Shown: piece after piece, positions 1 through 6,188 of the stretch
How positions within the stretch are numbered: the first letter of the stretch is position 1
Layout: the number at the start of each line of letters is the position of its first letter
Assembly (NCBI GenBank): GCA_002492525.1
Contig: DKZA01000048.1
Location: 681 to 7,782, forward strand
Direction of reading: 5' to 3'
DNA: 7,102 bases
DNA from: Lachnospiraceae bacterium UBA7086
GTDB lineage: Bacteria; Bacillota; Clostridia; Lachnospirales; Lachnospiraceae
The notes under the pieces: model-generated
What the model saw: only the letters and a program-made list of their open reading frames with translations
Told to the model about the DNA's origin: nothing
The model's database searches: none
Position numbers and translations under genes: made by a program

Positions 1-342
1 AAACATGATACAGTAGATGTACCTGCATCTAAGATGAAATTATCCATCGCACAGATTCTTCTGGATGAAGGTTATATTAAGAAGTTTGATGTGATCGATG
101 AGGGTAGTTTCAAGACAATCCATATCACCTTGAAATATGGTGAAGACAAGAATGATAAGATCATTTCCGGGATCAAGAGAATCTCTAAACCGGGTCTTCG
201 TGTGTATGCCGGTAAAGAGGATCTTCCGAAGGTTCTCGGCGGACTCGGTGTTGCGATTATTTCTACCAACCAGGGTGTTGTGACCGATAAGAAGGCCAGA
301 GAGCTCCAGGTGGGTGGAGAAGTGTTAGCTTTTGTATGGTAA
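1..342 (+). CDS. rpsH: 30S ribosomal protein S8, 5'-truncated by window edge
   Basis: S8 is a primary 16S rRNA-binding protein that helps organise the central domain of the 30S subunit. The reading frame is open from base 1 (KHDTVDVPASKMKLSIAQ...), so an apparent start at the ATG at 34 is an internal methionine; the family is about 130 residues and roughly 20 N-terminal residues are missing here. The 113 visible residues include the C-terminal hallmark GLGVAIISTNQGVVTDKKAR, followed by GGEVLAFVW and a TAA stop. It is the first gene in the window of an spc-type operon, with rplF next after an unusually long gap. In E. coli S8 is the translational repressor of the spc operon; whether that holds here cannot be seen. 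Confidence 0.97.
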   Translation, partial: KHDTVDVPASKMKLSIAQILLDEGYIKKFDVIDEGSFKTIHITLKYGEDKNDKIISGIKRISKPGLRVYAGKEDLPKVLGGLGVAIISTNQGVVTDKKARELQVGGEVLAFVW

Positions 343-344
343 TA

Positions 345-430
345 AGACGAAAAGAATTTCTAAGGCGTCGAAATACGCCGCCTAAGAAATACTATGTTTC
401 GTCTGGAAGAATGTCTTTCGCCATTCTTCC
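345..430 (+). repeat. Compound palindrome between rpsH and rplF
   Basis: Two adjacent inverted-repeat structures start just after the rpsH stop. The first is nested: an outer 8-bp helix (345-352 with 397-404, AGACGAAA/TTTCGTCT) encloses a 15-position stem (356-370 with 376-390, two mismatches) with a 5-nt AAATA loop. The second is a perfect 9-bp stem (GGAAGAATG 405-413 with CATTCTTCC 422-430) with an 8-nt loop, directly abutting the first. No run of T follows on the + strand, so this is not a classical intrinsic terminator. It could be an mRNA processing or stability element, an autoregulatory site, or a copy of a dispersed palindromic repeat. I do not recognise it as a named family. Confidence 0.6.
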
Positions 431-446
431 CGCGCTGTGAAGTGAT

Positions 447-475
447 TTAATTAGGTAACAATAAAAAGTTATAAT
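447..475 (+). promoter_or_regulatory. Weak candidate internal promoter before rplF
   Basis: A perfect TATAAT hexamer at 470-475 lies 17 nt downstream of TTAATT (447-452), which matches the -35 consensus at only three positions. The surrounding stretch (about 441-483) is AT-rich, so a chance match or simply an unstructured ribosome-binding region is quite possible. A start near 481-482 would fall almost on the rplF ribosome binding site, which argues against it. Confidence 0.2.
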
Positions 476-496
476 AATAAAATAGGAGGTACGGGC

Positions 497-1039
497 ATGT
501 CACGTATAGGAAGAATGCCAATCGCGATTCCCGCGGGTGTGACTGTGGAAGTCGCAGAAAATAACAAAGTGACTGTAAAAGGTCCTAAGGGAACACTTGA
601 GAGAGTGCTTCCGGCAGAGATGGACATTAAGGTGGAAGGTGGCCAGGTGGTTGTATCCAGACCGAATGACTTAAAGAAAATGAAATCCTTCCATGGTCTG
701 ACAAGAACACTGATCATGAATATGGTTATAGGTGTTACAGACGGTTTTGAAAAGAAATTGGAAGTAAACGGTGTGGGTTACAGGGCTTCTAAGTCCGGCA
801 AGACGCTGACACTGAACCTGGGTTATTCTCATCCGGTAGAGATGACAGATCCTGAGGGCGTCGAGTCTGTCGTAGAAGGTCAGAACGTGATTATCGTTAA
901 AGGTATTGATAAAGAAAAAGTAGGTCAATTTGCGGCTGAGATCAGAGATAAGAGACGTCCGGAGCCTTATAAGGGCAAGGGTATCAAGTATGCTGATGAG
1001 ACAATTAGACGTAAAGTTGGTAAGACTGGTAAGAAATAA
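497..1039 (+). CDS. rplF: 50S ribosomal protein L6
   Basis: L6 binds 23S rRNA near the factor-binding site and the sarcin-ricin region of the large subunit. The 180-residue product has the usual family length and two L6 domains. The N-terminal one starts MSRIGRMPIAIPAGV and includes FHGLTR (65-70); the C-terminal one contains VNGVGYRA (90-97) and the signature RPEPYKGKGIKYADE (154-168), ending in a basic tail. The ATG is preceded by AGGAGGT at 484-490 at ideal spacing, which fixes the start. It follows rpsH after 154 nt, much longer than the other gaps between ribosomal genes upstream of secY, and is followed by rplR after 19 nt. No defect is seen. Confidence 0.98.
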   Translation: MSRIGRMPIAIPAGVTVEVAENNKVTVKGPKGTLERVLPAEMDIKVEGGQVVVSRPNDLKKMKSFHGLTRTLIMNMVIGVTDGFEKKLEVNGVGYRASKSGKTLTLNLGYSHPVEMTDPEGVESVVEGQNVIIVKGIDKEKVGQFAAEIRDKRRPEPYKGKGIKYADETIRRKVGKTGKK

Positions 1040-1058
1040 CAGATAAGGAGAGTAGAAA

Positions 1059-1427
1059 ATGGTTAGGAAAGAATCTAGACAAGAAGTTCGTGTAAAAAAA
1101 CACAACAGGATGCGTAACCGTTTCAGCGGTACACCAGAGAGACCGCGTCTGGCTGTGTTCAGAAGTAATAATCATATGTATGCTCAAATTATTGACGATA
1201 CAGTTGGAAATACTTTAGTCTCAGCATCCACTCTGGAAAAGAGTATTAAGTCCGAGATAGAGAAGACCAATAACGTTGATGCGGCAGCATATTTGGGAAC
1301 TGTGATCGCTAAAAGAGCAATCGAAAAAGGTATCAAGACCGTTGTATTTGACAGAGGCGGCTTTATTTACCAGGGGAAGATTGCAGCATTAGCTGATGCG
1401 GCCAGAGAAGCTGGCCTGGAATTCTAG
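1059..1427 (+). CDS. rplR: 50S ribosomal protein L18
   Basis: L18 binds 5S rRNA and helps dock it, with L5, onto the central protuberance of the 50S subunit. The product has 122 residues, normal for the family, with a basic N-terminal arm (MVRKESRQEVRVKKHNRMRNR), the core segment GTPERPRLAVFRSNNHMYAQ (24-43), and the C-terminal FDRGGFIYQGKIAALADAAREAGLEF region containing the conserved FDRGG (97-101). The ribosome binding site AAGGAG at 1045-1050 supports the ATG at 1059. It sits between rplF and rpsE, 20 nt upstream of the latter, as expected in an spc operon. Confidence 0.98.
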   Translation: MVRKESRQEVRVKKHNRMRNRFSGTPERPRLAVFRSNNHMYAQIIDDTVGNTLVSASTLEKSIKSEIEKTNNVDAAAYLGTVIAKRAIEKGIKTVVFDRGGFIYQGKIAALADAAREAGLEF

Positions 1428-1447
1428 GAAGGGAGAAAGAAGATCAC

Positions 1448-1957
1448 ATGAGACGTACAATCATTGATGTAAGTCAATTAGAACTCACTGAAAAAGTTGT
1501 GACAATCAAGCGTGTTACCAAGGTTGTCAAGGGTGGTCGTAATATGCGCTTTACTGCGCTTGTGGTAGTCGGTGACAGTAATGGGCATGTGGGTGCAGGC
1601 TTGGGTAAAGCAACTGAAATCCCTGAGGCAATCCGTAAAGGTAAAGAAGATGCAATCAAGAATTTAGTTAATGTTGCACTTGATGATAAAAACAGTATTA
1701 CACATGATTTTGTCGGAAAATTTGGTTCTGCATCCGTTCTCTTAAAGAGGGCTCCGGAAGGTACCGGTATTATTGCCGGCGGTCCTGCCCGTGTTGTGTG
1801 TGAACTTGCAGGTATTAAGAACATCCGTACGAAGTCTTTGGGTTCTAATAACAAGCAGAATGTCGTACTTGCTACGATTGCAGGATTAAGCCAGTTAAAG
1901 ACTCCTGAGGAAGTGGCTAAGAACCGGGGCAAATCCGTAGAAGAGATCCGTGCATAA
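1448..1957 (+). CDS. rpsE: 30S ribosomal protein S5
   Basis: S5 lies at the back of the 30S subunit near the neck, contacts helix 34 and affects decoding accuracy. The 169-residue product is of normal length. The N-terminal double-stranded RNA-binding-like domain covers about residues 15-78, with the signature core KVVKGGRNMRFTALVVVGD (25-43) and HVGAGLGKATEIPEAIRKGK (47-66). The C-terminal domain follows (about 85-160), including GTGIIAGGPAR (105-115). The KGGR turn, where spectinomycin-resistance changes map in E. coli, shows no obvious change. A purine-rich AAGGGAG (1429-1435) lies 12 nt before the ATG. The gap to rpmD is 43 nt and carries a short inverted repeat. Confidence 0.98.
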   Translation: MRRTIIDVSQLELTEKVVTIKRVTKVVKGGRNMRFTALVVVGDSNGHVGAGLGKATEIPEAIRKGKEDAIKNLVNVALDDKNSITHDFVGKFGSASVLLKRAPEGTGIIAGGPARVVCELAGIKNIRTKSLGSNNKQNVVLATIAGLSQLKTPEEVAKNRGKSVEEIRA

Positions 1958-1978
1958 TATCTATTCCGCTATCGGATC
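1945..1978 (+). repeat. Short inverted repeat spanning the rpsE stop
   Basis: GATCCG (1945-1950), inside the last codons of rpsE, is the exact reverse complement of CGGATC (1973-1978) in the rpsE-rpmD gap, with a 22-nt spacer. A 6-bp arm with a long loop is weak and may be chance. No T run follows, so it is not a terminator. Confidence 0.25.
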
Positions 1979-2000
1979 AGAATGATTAGGAGGAAGAAAA

Positions 2001-2201
2001 ATGGCAGCAAAGAAAGAGGCAGCTAAAACATTAAAGATCACTTTAGTCAAATCTACGATCGGCCAGATACCTAAGGCACGTGCGACAGTTGAGGCTATGG
2101 GGCTTAGGAAGCTTAATCAGACAGTAGAACTGCCTGATAATGCGGCAACCAGAGGGCAGATCCAGAGAGTAAGACATATGGTTAAAGTAGAAGAAGCATA
2201 A
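2001..2201 (+). CDS. rpmD: 50S ribosomal protein L30
   Basis: L30 is a small protein of the large subunit. The 66-residue product is slightly longer than the usual 58-60 because of an Ala/Lys-rich N-terminal extension (MAAKKEAAKT). The family core then follows: LKITLVKSTIGQIPKARATV (11-30) and the conserved LGLRKLNQTVE-like segment, here MGLRKLNQTVELPDN (33-47), then the terminal GQIQRVRHMVKVEE. The ribosome binding site AGGAGG at 1988-1993, 7 nt before the ATG, supports this start including the extension. It is tightly linked to rplO, with a 16-nt gap. Confidence 0.97.
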   Translation: MAAKKEAAKTLKITLVKSTIGQIPKARATVEAMGLRKLNQTVELPDNAATRGQIQRVRHMVKVEEA

Positions 2202-2217
2202 AAGGAGGTGTCAGACA

Positions 2218-2658
2218 ATGGAATTATCAAATTTAAGACCGGCGGAAGGATCCGTGCACAGCAATAATTTTAGAAGAGGCCGCGGTCATGGCTCAGGCAA
2301 CGGTAAGACAGCCGGTAAGGGTCATAAAGGTCAGAAAGCTCGTTCCGGAGCACCCAGACCGGGTTTTGAAGGTGGTCAGATGCCATTATACAGACGTCTC
2401 CCGAAGAGAGGTTTCAAAAACAGAAACACAAAGGAGATTGTGGCACTCAACCTGAGCGTCTTAGAGGTATTTGATAACGGTACAACAGTTGATGTGGACG
2501 CATTGATTGCAAAGGGCATCGTTAAGGACCCTCGTGACGGTATTAAGATTCTTGGAAATGGAGAACTTACCAAAAAACTCGATGTGAAGGTAAACGCCTT
2601 CAGCGCATCCGCGAAGGAGAAGATCGAGGCACTTGGTGGAACAGCAGAGGTGGTTTAA
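2218..2658 (+). CDS. rplO: 50S ribosomal protein L15
   Basis: L15 is a core large-subunit assembly protein whose long basic N-terminal arm threads into 23S rRNA. The 146 residues match the family length. The N-terminal half is Gly/Arg/Lys-rich (FRRGRGHGSGNGKTAGKGHK, 18-37, then RPGFEGGQMPLYRRLPKRGF, 47-66). The C-terminal globular part carries the L15 signature from ILGNGELTKKLDVKVNAFSA (111-130) to EALGG. The ribosome binding site AAAGGAGGTG (2201-2210) is nearly a full anti-16S match and begins at the last base of the rpmD stop. The TAA stop shares its last A with the ATG of secY, pointing to translational coupling. Confidence 0.98.
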   Translation: MELSNLRPAEGSVHSNNFRRGRGHGSGNGKTAGKGHKGQKARSGAPRPGFEGGQMPLYRRLPKRGFKNRNTKEIVALNLSVLEVFDNGTTVDVDALIAKGIVKDPRDGIKILGNGELTKKLDVKVNAFSASAKEKIEALGGTAEVV

Positions 2659-2660
2659 TG
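2644..2660 (+). promoter_or_regulatory. Coupled rplO stop / secY start with embedded SD
   Basis: The rplO stop (2656-2658) and the secY ATG (2658-2660) share one base in the string TAATG. The only ribosome-binding-like sequence is GAGGTGG (2647-2653), inside the last rplO codons. The arrangement suggests that ribosomes finishing L15 restart on secY, linking channel synthesis to L15 translation. The overlap is seen directly; the coupling is inferred. Confidence 0.7.
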
Positions 2661-3971
2661 TTTACAACCTTAAAAAACGCATTTAAGATCAAGGAAATCA
2701 GAAAAAAAATATTTTTTACGTTTCTGATGCTGGTTGTGATCCGTCTCGGATCACAGCTTCCCGTGCCGGGTGTGGACAGGACTTATTTTGCAAGATGGTT
2801 CTCCCAGCAGACTGGTGACGCATTTAATTTCTTTAATGCTTTTACAGGTGGATCGTTCCTCAATATGTCTATTTTGGCACTTAATATCACACCGTATATC
2901 ACATCTTCCATTATTATGCAGCTGATGACGATAGCAATTCCGAAGCTGGAAGAAATGCAGAGAGATGGTGCTGACGGACGTAAGAAGATCGCTTCCATTA
3001 CAAGATATGTAACAGTAGTCCTGGCCCTCGTGGAAGCAACTGCAATGGCGGTTGGATTTGGACGCCAGGGACTTCTTGAGGTCTACAATGTGATGAATAT
3101 TATCACAGTTATCGCTGCGCTTACAGCAGGAAGTGCTTTCCTGATGTGGATTGGAGAGAGAATCACAGAAAATGGTGTCGGCAACGGTATCTCTATCGTA
3201 TTGACGATTAATATTCTTTCCCGTATGCCCCAGGATATCACGCAGCTTTTTGAGCAGTTTGTTATTGGCAAGTCTATTGCCAAAGGGGTGGTGGCAGCAA
3301 TCATTATTATTGCGATTATTGTTTTGATGGTTGTGTTGGTCATTATCTTAAATGATGGTGTACGTAAGATTCCTGTGCAGTATGCGAAGAAAGTGCAGGG
3401 CAGAAAGATGGTTGGCTCACAGACGACGAATATTCCTTTGAAAGTCAATACATCGGGTGTTATTCCGGTTATCTTTGCATCATCCCTGATGCAGCTGCCG
3501 GTGGTTGTGTGCTCTTTATTCAGCATCAGCAGTACAGGGGTGTGGGGTGAAATCTTAAAGGGAATGAATTCCAATTACTGGTGCAACCCTCATCAGATGG
3601 TCTATTCCATAGGATTGGTCGTATACGTTGTTTTGGTGATCTTCTTCGCTTACTTCTATACTTCCATCACCTTTAATCCTTTGGAGATTGCGGAGAATAT
3701 GAAAAAGCAGGGCGGTTTTATTCCGGGTATCAGACCTGGCAGACCTACCAGTGATTACCTGACCAAAGTGCTTAATTATATCGTATTTATCGGTGCAGTC
3801 GGACTGACCATCATCTGTGTGGTACCGTATTTCTTTAACGGTGTGTTCGGCGCGAGCGTATCATTCAGTGGAACCAGTCTGATCATTATTGTCAGCGTAG
3901 TGCTTGAAACAATAAAACAGATTGAATCTCAGATGCTCGTCCGCAACTATAAAGGATTCTTAAATGATTAA
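2658..3971 (+). CDS. secY: Protein translocase channel subunit SecY
   Basis: SecY forms the protein-conducting channel of the SecYEG translocon in the cytoplasmic membrane, passing unfolded secretory proteins out and membrane segments sideways. The 437-residue product has the normal length and about ten hydrophobic segments. Visible hallmarks are the first membrane segment (about 19-32) followed by GSQLPVPGVD (31-40), the conserved SILALNITPYITSSIIMQLM (71-90), ERITENGVGNGISI (167-180), the cytoplasmic loop RKIPVQYAKK (236-245), LKVNTSGVIPVIFASSLMQL (261-280), and the GGFIPGIRPGRPT loop (352-364), which in SecY serves SecA and ribosome contact. It overlaps rplO by 1 nt and is followed by adk after a 126-nt gap. 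No frameshift or loss of a conserved loop is seen. Confidence 0.99.
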   Translation: MFTTLKNAFKIKEIRKKIFFTFLMLVVIRLGSQLPVPGVDRTYFARWFSQQTGDAFNFFNAFTGGSFLNMSILALNITPYITSSIIMQLMTIAIPKLEEMQRDGADGRKKIASITRYVTVVLALVEATAMAVGFGRQGLLEVYNVMNIITVIAALTAGSAFLMWIGERITENGVGNGISIVLTINILSRMPQDITQLFEQFVIGKSIAKGVVAAIIIIAIIVLMVVLVIILNDGVRKIPVQYAKKVQGRKMVGSQTTNIPLKVNTSGVIPVIFASSLMQLPVVVCSLFSISSTGVWGEILKGMNSNYWCNPHQMVYSIGLVVYVVLVIFFAYFYTSITFNPLEIAENMKKQGGFIPGIRPGRPTSDYLTKVLNYIVFIGAVGLTIICVVPYFFNGVFGASVSFSGTSLIIIVSVVLETIKQIESQMLVRNYKGFLND

Positions 3972-3985
3972 ATTGGCAGTAGTAT

Positions 3986-4029
3986 AAGGATATAGGGACG
4001 GCAGGGTAGACTGGCACGTCCCTTACCTT
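3986..4029 (+). repeat. Imperfect hairpin in secY-adk gap
   Basis: AGGGACG (3994-4000) is an exact reverse complement of CGTCCCT (4017-4023) with a 16-nt loop. Outside it AAGG (3986-3989) can pair with CCTT (4026-4029) across a 4x2 internal loop. No T run follows, so it is not an intrinsic terminator on this strand; an mRNA processing or stability role is possible but not shown. Confidence 0.4.
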
Positions 4030-4097
4030 GCGTTATGACAGAATAGTAGACTAGATGGTTGCGCGGGAAGAAAAAACAGCGCAGAAATGAGGAAAAG

Positions 4098-4739
4098 ATG
4101 AAAATCGTTATGTTAGGTGCGCCCGGAGCCGGGAAGGGAACACAGGCCGAGATGCTTGCAAAGAAGTATGATATTCCCCATGTATCCACGGGGGATATCT
4201 TTAGAATGAATATTAAAAACGGTACGGAGCTTGGTATGGAAGCCAAGAAATATATGGATCAGGGCCTTCTTGTGCCGGATGAACTGACTGTTAGGATTTT
4301 GCTTGACAGAGTGGCAAAAGAGGATTGTACGAAAGGATACGTGTTGGACGGTTTCCCGCGTAATATCCCGCAGGCCAATGTGCTCGACGATGCTCTTTCC
4401 AAGCTTGGAGACAAGATTGATTATGCCATCAACGTGGATGTGCCGGATGAGAACATTATCCGGAGGATGAGCGGCAGACGTGCCTGTCTGGCTTGTGGCG
4501 CCACATATCATATAGAGCACGTTCCTCCGAAAAAGGAAGGTATCTGCGATAAGTGTGGGCAGGAATTGGTACTGCGCGATGATGACAAGCCGGAGACAGT
4601 AAAGAATCGTCTTCAGGTATATAAGGAGCAGACACAGCCCCTTATTGATTTCTATGGAAAGAAGGGTATACTCCATAATGTGGATGGCACACAGGATATG
4701 AATGAGGTATTTGAAGCAATCGTGGCGATTCTGGGCTAG
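4098..4739 (+). CDS. adk: Adenylate kinase, zinc-lid type
   Basis: Adenylate kinase interconverts ATP + AMP and 2 ADP in the cytosol. The start chosen is the ATG at 4098, giving 213 residues that begin MKIVMLGAPGAGKGTQ; an in-frame TTG at 4059 would add 13 charged residues not typical of the family, and a GAGG motif (4089-4092) sits 5 nt before 4098. Visible features are the P-loop GAPGAGKGT (7-15), STGDIFR (30-36), which contributes to AMP binding, DGFPRN (84-89), the lid with Cys130-x2-Cys133 and Cys150-x2-Cys153, and DDDKPETVKNRL (161-172) with conserved lid and core residues. The four cysteines mark the zinc-binding lid common in Gram-positive bacteria. secY-adk-map is the usual order at the end of Firmicute spc clusters. 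Confidence 0.98.
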   Translation: MKIVMLGAPGAGKGTQAEMLAKKYDIPHVSTGDIFRMNIKNGTELGMEAKKYMDQGLLVPDELTVRILLDRVAKEDCTKGYVLDGFPRNIPQANVLDDALSKLGDKIDYAINVDVPDENIIRRMSGRRACLACGATYHIEHVPPKKEGICDKCGQELVLRDDDKPETVKNRLQVYKEQTQPLIDFYGKKGILHNVDGTQDMNEVFEAIVAILG

Positions 4740-4803
4740 CACAGATTTGAACGACGTAAAACGGCGTTATCATGAGAAGTGTGAGAAAAGAAGGGTATAG
4801 GAA

Positions 4804-5559
4804 ATGACAGTCACGATTAAGTCAGACAAAGAAATTGAATTGATGCGTCATTCAGGCCGACTCCTTAGTCAGGTACATGAGGAACTGGCAAAGATTATCC
4901 GTCCGGGGATTTCTACGATGGACATTGACCGGACATGCGAGAAACTCATCAGAAGTTTTGGCTGTACCCCTAATTTTCTGCATTACCAGGGATATCCGGC
5001 ATCTGTATGTGTGTCCGTGAATGAGGAAGTGGTACATGGGATTCCCCGAGAGGATCATATCCTGAAGGAAGGCGATATTGTCAGTCTGGATACGGGACTG
5101 ATCTATCAGGGATATCATTCAGATGCAGCACGAACTTATGCGGTGGGTCAGGTAAGTCCGGAGGCGCAGAAACTGATGGACGTGACAAAACAAAGTTTCT
5201 TTGAAGGCATTAAAATGGCGAGGGCCGGCATGCATTTGCATGATATCTCCAATGCCATTGCGGCCTATGTAACGCCATATGGCTATGGGATTGTAAGAGA
5301 TTTGGTAGGGCATGGCATAGGAACGCATATGCATGAGCCGCCGCATATCCCTAATTATGCGGTGAAGAGGCGCGGTATTAGATTGCGTCCGGGCATGACA
5401 CTGGCCGTTGAGCCTATGATCAATATGGGAACGGGTGATGTGGAGTGGATGGATGACGGATGGACGGTTATTTCGGCGGATCATTCTCTTTCGGCACATT
5501 ACGAGAATACCATCCTTATTACAGAGGGCGAACCGGAGATACTGACATTGATGTCATAA
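4804..5559 (+). CDS. map: Methionine aminopeptidase, type I
   Basis: This metalloenzyme removes the initiator methionine from nascent proteins after deformylation, near the ribosome exit. The 251-residue product is the short type Ia bacterial form without an N-terminal extension. All five metal ligands of the pita-bread fold can be placed: Asp96 (SLDTG), Asp107 (HSDAART), His170 (GHGIG), Glu203 (AVEPM) and Glu234 (AHYENT). The conserved substrate-site His79 (EVVHGIP) and His177 (MHEPP) are also present. The ATG at 4804 has a weak AAGGG (4791-4795) upstream. It follows adk after 64 nt. Some Clostridia carry a second map elsewhere; this is the one in the ribosomal cluster. Confidence 0.98.
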   Translation: MTVTIKSDKEIELMRHSGRLLSQVHEELAKIIRPGISTMDIDRTCEKLIRSFGCTPNFLHYQGYPASVCVSVNEEVVHGIPREDHILKEGDIVSLDTGLIYQGYHSDAARTYAVGQVSPEAQKLMDVTKQSFFEGIKMARAGMHLHDISNAIAAYVTPYGYGIVRDLVGHGIGTHMHEPPHIPNYAVKRRGIRLRPGMTLAVEPMINMGTGDVEWMDDGWTVISADHSLSAHYENTILITEGEPEILTLMS

Positions 5560-5647
5560 ACTGCGGAGAGCCCGAGTCTGCAAAGCAAGCTATGTTATGG
5601 AACAAAATTGATTTAATATATAGAAGAAACAGTCATGGAGGAAGAGT

Positions 5648-5902
5648 ATGGTAGGAATACTTGCCATGTCAAAGGCTGGGCATGATAAGGGAACCATATA
5701 TGTCATAATACGGGAGGAAGGCGAATATGTATATGTAGCCGATGGCCGTATCAGAACTGTGAACAGACCCAAGAAGAAAAATAATAAGCATGTGCAGATC
5801 ATAAAGCAAAAGCGGATAACAGAACCGGAGAGCGGTTTTGATGACCTTAAGATCAGAAAAATAATCAAAGAGTATCAGGAGGAAGGAAATGTCAAAGGCT
5901 GA
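5648..5902 (+). CDS. KOW-domain RNA-binding protein (L14e/YbzG-like)
   Basis: The 84-residue product resembles the small KOW-domain proteins found between map and infA in many Firmicutes (B. subtilis YbzG is the positional counterpart, from memory). The KOW-type segment lies at about residues 5-33 (LAMSKAGHDKGTIYVIIREE, 5-24, then GEYVYVADG). A Lys-rich linker (RPKKKNNKHVQ, 40-50) and a charged, probably helical tail follow. The family is related to archaeal and eukaryotic L14e/L27e proteins, so RNA or ribosome binding is a fair inference, but its role is unclear. GGAGGAAG (5637-5644) supports the ATG at 5648. The last 14 nt overlap infA, which implies cotranslation. The 88-nt gap after map shows no clear promoter or terminator. 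Confidence 0.9.
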   Translation: MVGILAMSKAGHDKGTIYVIIREEGEYVYVADGRIRTVNRPKKKNNKHVQIIKQKRITEPESGFDDLKIRKIIKEYQEEGNVKG

Positions 5903-6107
5903 TGTAATCGAAATCGAAGGAACTGTAATTGAGAAGCTGCCGAACACCATGTTTCAGGTGGAATTGGAGAATGGTCATGTAGTATTGGCGCATATCAGCG
6001 GTAAACTGCGTCAGAACTTCATTCGTATCCTGCCCGGTGATAAGGTGACTTTGGAATTATCTCCTTATGATCTTTCCAAAGGCAGAATCATCTGGAGAGA
6101 TAAATAA
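5889..6107 (+). CDS. infA: Translation initiation factor IF-1
   Basis: IF-1 occupies the A site of the 30S subunit during initiation and strengthens IF-2 and IF-3 action. The 72-residue product is exactly the typical bacterial length and is a single S1-like OB fold: MSKADVIEIEGTVIEKLPN, MFQVELENGHVVLAHISGKL (21-40), then RQNFIRILPGDKVTLELSPY (41-60) and the end GRIIWRDK. The ATG at 5889 lies inside the 3' end of the KOW gene (14-nt overlap), with AGGAGGAAGG (5877-5886) as ribosome binding site. It is followed by a 78-nt gap that contains a strong promoter. Confidence 0.98.
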   Translation: MSKADVIEIEGTVIEKLPNTMFQVELENGHVVLAHISGKLRQNFIRILPGDKVTLELSPYDLSKGRIIWRDK

Positions 6108-6123
6108 TTGAACATTTTACCTC

Positions 6124-6152
6124 TTGCAAAAGACAGGGGTTGGTGTTATAAT
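6124..6152 (+). promoter_or_regulatory. Strong sigma-A extended -10 promoter before rpmJ
   Basis: TTGCAA at 6124-6129 (-35, four of six consensus positions) and a perfect TATAAT at 6147-6152 (-10) are separated by exactly 17 nt. The -10 is preceded by TG at 6144-6145 with one base between, the extended -10 motif. A transcript would start near 6158-6160, just upstream of the rpmJ ribosome binding site. It should give rpmJ, rpsM, rpsK and the downstream alpha-operon genes a promoter independent of the spc promoter. No operator-like repeat was noticed over it. Confidence 0.85.
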
Positions 6153-6170
6153 GTAAAACGGTCTTTTTTG

Positions 6171-6188
6171 AAAGGAGGGTTTGAGGTG
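6171..6188 (+). promoter_or_regulatory. SD that fixes the rpmJ GTG start
   Basis: AAAGGAGGG (6171-6179) is a near-perfect ribosome binding site, with the GGAGG core ending 7 nt before the GTG at 6186. It excludes the upstream in-frame TTG at 6108, which has no such site and lies upstream of the promoter. Confidence 0.85.

Noticed and set aside
405..435. Intrinsic terminator after rpsH
   Set aside because: The 9-bp stem is followed by CGCGCTGTG rather than a T run, so termination is unlikely on the + strand.
671..1105. Reverse-strand frame across rplF and rplR
   Set aside because: It spans two real, intact ribosomal genes and has no recognisable motif.
3083..3574. Reverse-strand reading frame opposite secY, hydrophobic-looking
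   Set aside because: Antisense of SecY membrane-segment codons; no family resemblance, and secY is complete.
4059..4097. Upstream TTG start for adk
   Set aside because: It adds 13 charged residues not typical of the family; the ATG at 4098 gives the standard MKIVMLGAPGAGKGT start.
4113..4742. Long reverse-strand reading frame (209 codons) opposite adk
   Set aside because: It is a shadow of adk, whose P-loop, lid cysteines and full length are intact. The reverse product shows no recognisable domain.
5460..5654. 64-codon forward frame overlapping the 3' end of map
   Set aside because: Out-of-frame overlap with the conserved map C-terminus (Glu234 region) and with the KOW gene start; no recognisable product.
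6108..6185. Upstream TTG start for rpmJ
   Set aside because: The extension covers the promoter hexamers and the rpmJ ribosome binding site, and L36 is normally 37-38 residues, as given by the GTG at 6186.
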